Shown here piece after piece: positions 4,795-5,355 of a stretch of DNA of 5,355 bases (its first letter is position 1; every line of letters begins with the position of its first letter). Below the pieces are notes generated by a model, which did not search any database, had not been told where the DNA came from, and saw only the letters and a program-made list of their open reading frames with translations. Made by a program: the position numbers and the translations under genes. The DNA comes from an uncultured Anaerolineales bacterium (GTDB lineage: Bacteria; Chloroflexota; Anaerolineae; Anaerolineales; Villigracilaceae): the NCBI GenBank assembly GCA_938008865.1, contig CALLJA010000617.1, positions 1 to 5,355 of the forward strand, in the 5' to 3' direction.

Positions 4795-5355
4795 TCACTC
4801 CCACTGCACATCCGAATAGAACAGATGCGCCACATCCTCGGTCAACGAGCGGATGCGTGTAATTTCCTCGGCAGTCAGGCGCTTCTTCCAGTTGTGCATG
4901 TTGGCGCGGCTGTCGAGTTTCACCGAGTGGGTTTTGTTCTTCGAAAGCTCAGTCGGGTTTTCGGAGCTGCTGGAGTTGAGAATATCCTTCTCGGCGCGCG
5001 GAGAAAACTCCAGGCCGAGGGATTGGTACAGGGAACGGTATCCGCTCACAGGGTCGAGGGAAAGGTCCTCGTGGCGCACGGCCTGAATGTCGGGATTCCT
5101 ATGGCACTCGTGATGCACGGTGCGGTAGATGATCCGCCACAGCAGCGCGGCCTGACCGATGATGTCGTCGGCAGGCATGGCTTGCATGTCGGCGCGGTCG
5201 GCTTCGAGGTGGTCGCGCATCAACAGCGGCTGGTCAAGCAGGTCGCGGAAGTCGAAGCTCCAGTTGAGGCGCTTGAGGCTGCTGGCAAACGCGGCGGGAT
5301 GCCGCACCGTCACCACGACCTGACAGTTCAGCCGCTCGACGAACCACGGCATCGA
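4795..5355 (-). CDS. Sulfotransferase family protein, 3' part only (N-terminus outside window)
   Basis: The 186 residues present look like the C-terminal two thirds of a PAPS-dependent sulfotransferase, which moves a sulfuryl group from PAPS to a hydroxyl or amine of an acceptor, probably a sugar or lipid here. What is seen: a beta strand followed by VTVRHPAAFASSLKR (fragment residues 15-29), matching the 3'-phosphate-binding motif with Arg18 and Ser25/26; RHEDLSLDP (94-102), matching the conserved [YH]EDL element; and ANMHNWKKRLT (151-161), resembling the late family segment with a conserved Trp-Lys before an 'LT' helix start. The N-terminal 5'-phosphosulfate loop must lie beyond the right edge. 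The frame is open to base 5355, so the Met at 5352 is internal, not the start. The TGA stop abuts the glycosyltransferase start, so the two are likely cotranscribed and translationally coupled. Substrate unknown. It is not a near-duplicate of the second sulfotransferase at 1107-1835. Confidence 0.85.
   Translation of the reverse strand, partial: SMPWFVERLNCQVVVTVRHPAAFASSLKRLNWSFDFRDLLDQPLLMRDHLEADRADMQAMPADDIIGQAALLWRIIYRTVHHECHRNPDIQAVRHEDLSLDPVSGYRSLYQSLGLEFSPRAEKDILNSSSSENPTELSKNKTHSVKLDSRANMHNWKKRLTAEEITRIRSLTEDVAHLFYSDVQWE
4798..4802 (-). promoter_or_regulatory. Ribosome binding site deciding the GT2 start
   Basis: GGGAG on the minus strand, 5 nt before the GTG at 4792 and overlapping the end of the upstream sulfotransferase gene. 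It is too close to serve the GTG at 4798 and lies within the first codons if 4804 is used, so it favours 4792. Start choice remains moderately uncertain. Confidence 0.45.

Overview
The window is a compact piece of a polysaccharide-assembly gene cluster, read entirely on the minus strand, followed by the start of a membrane sensor gene. GC-rich codon use and the protein styles (a WfgS-like GT2, a short Wzz-like protein, an O-antigen-ligase-like membrane protein, a multi-TM GAF sensor, and low-complexity palindromic repeats between genes) resemble Chloroflexota of the Anaerolineae type. That taxonomic guess is an inference from general resemblance, not from any marker gene.

Layout in transcription order (right to left): (1) 5355-4795, C-terminal 186 residues of a sulfotransferase, 5' end outside the window; (2) 4792-4004, GT2 glycosyltransferase; (3) 3930-3286, small two-TM Wzz-like chain-length/anchoring protein; (4) 3289-1832, O-antigen ligase/polymerase-like membrane protein; (5) 1835-1107, a second, complete sulfotransferase of a different sequence type; (6) 1034-1, N-terminal 344 residues of a multi-TM GAF sensor protein, running off the window's left edge. 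Genes 1 to 5 are almost certainly one operon: gene starts and stops touch or overlap, with ATGA overlaps at two junctions and one 73-nt gap. The 72-nt gap before gene 6 holds a weak terminator-like hairpin and a possible leaderless promoter, so the sensor may be a separate unit.

Functionally the set reads as glycan building (GT2), export and chain-length control (Wzz-like), polymerisation or ligation (Wzy_C-type) and sulfation by two PAPS-dependent enzymes. The simplest inference is a cell-surface or secreted sulfated polysaccharide or glycolipid. The most unusual sequence-level observations are two kinds of interspersed repeat that overlap the 3' ends of genes and encode their C-terminal tails, next to the start of the following gene, and a Lys where the O-antigen ligase family normally has its conserved His. 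No tRNA, rRNA, CRISPR array or transposase is visible, and no stretch over 300 bases lacks a gene.
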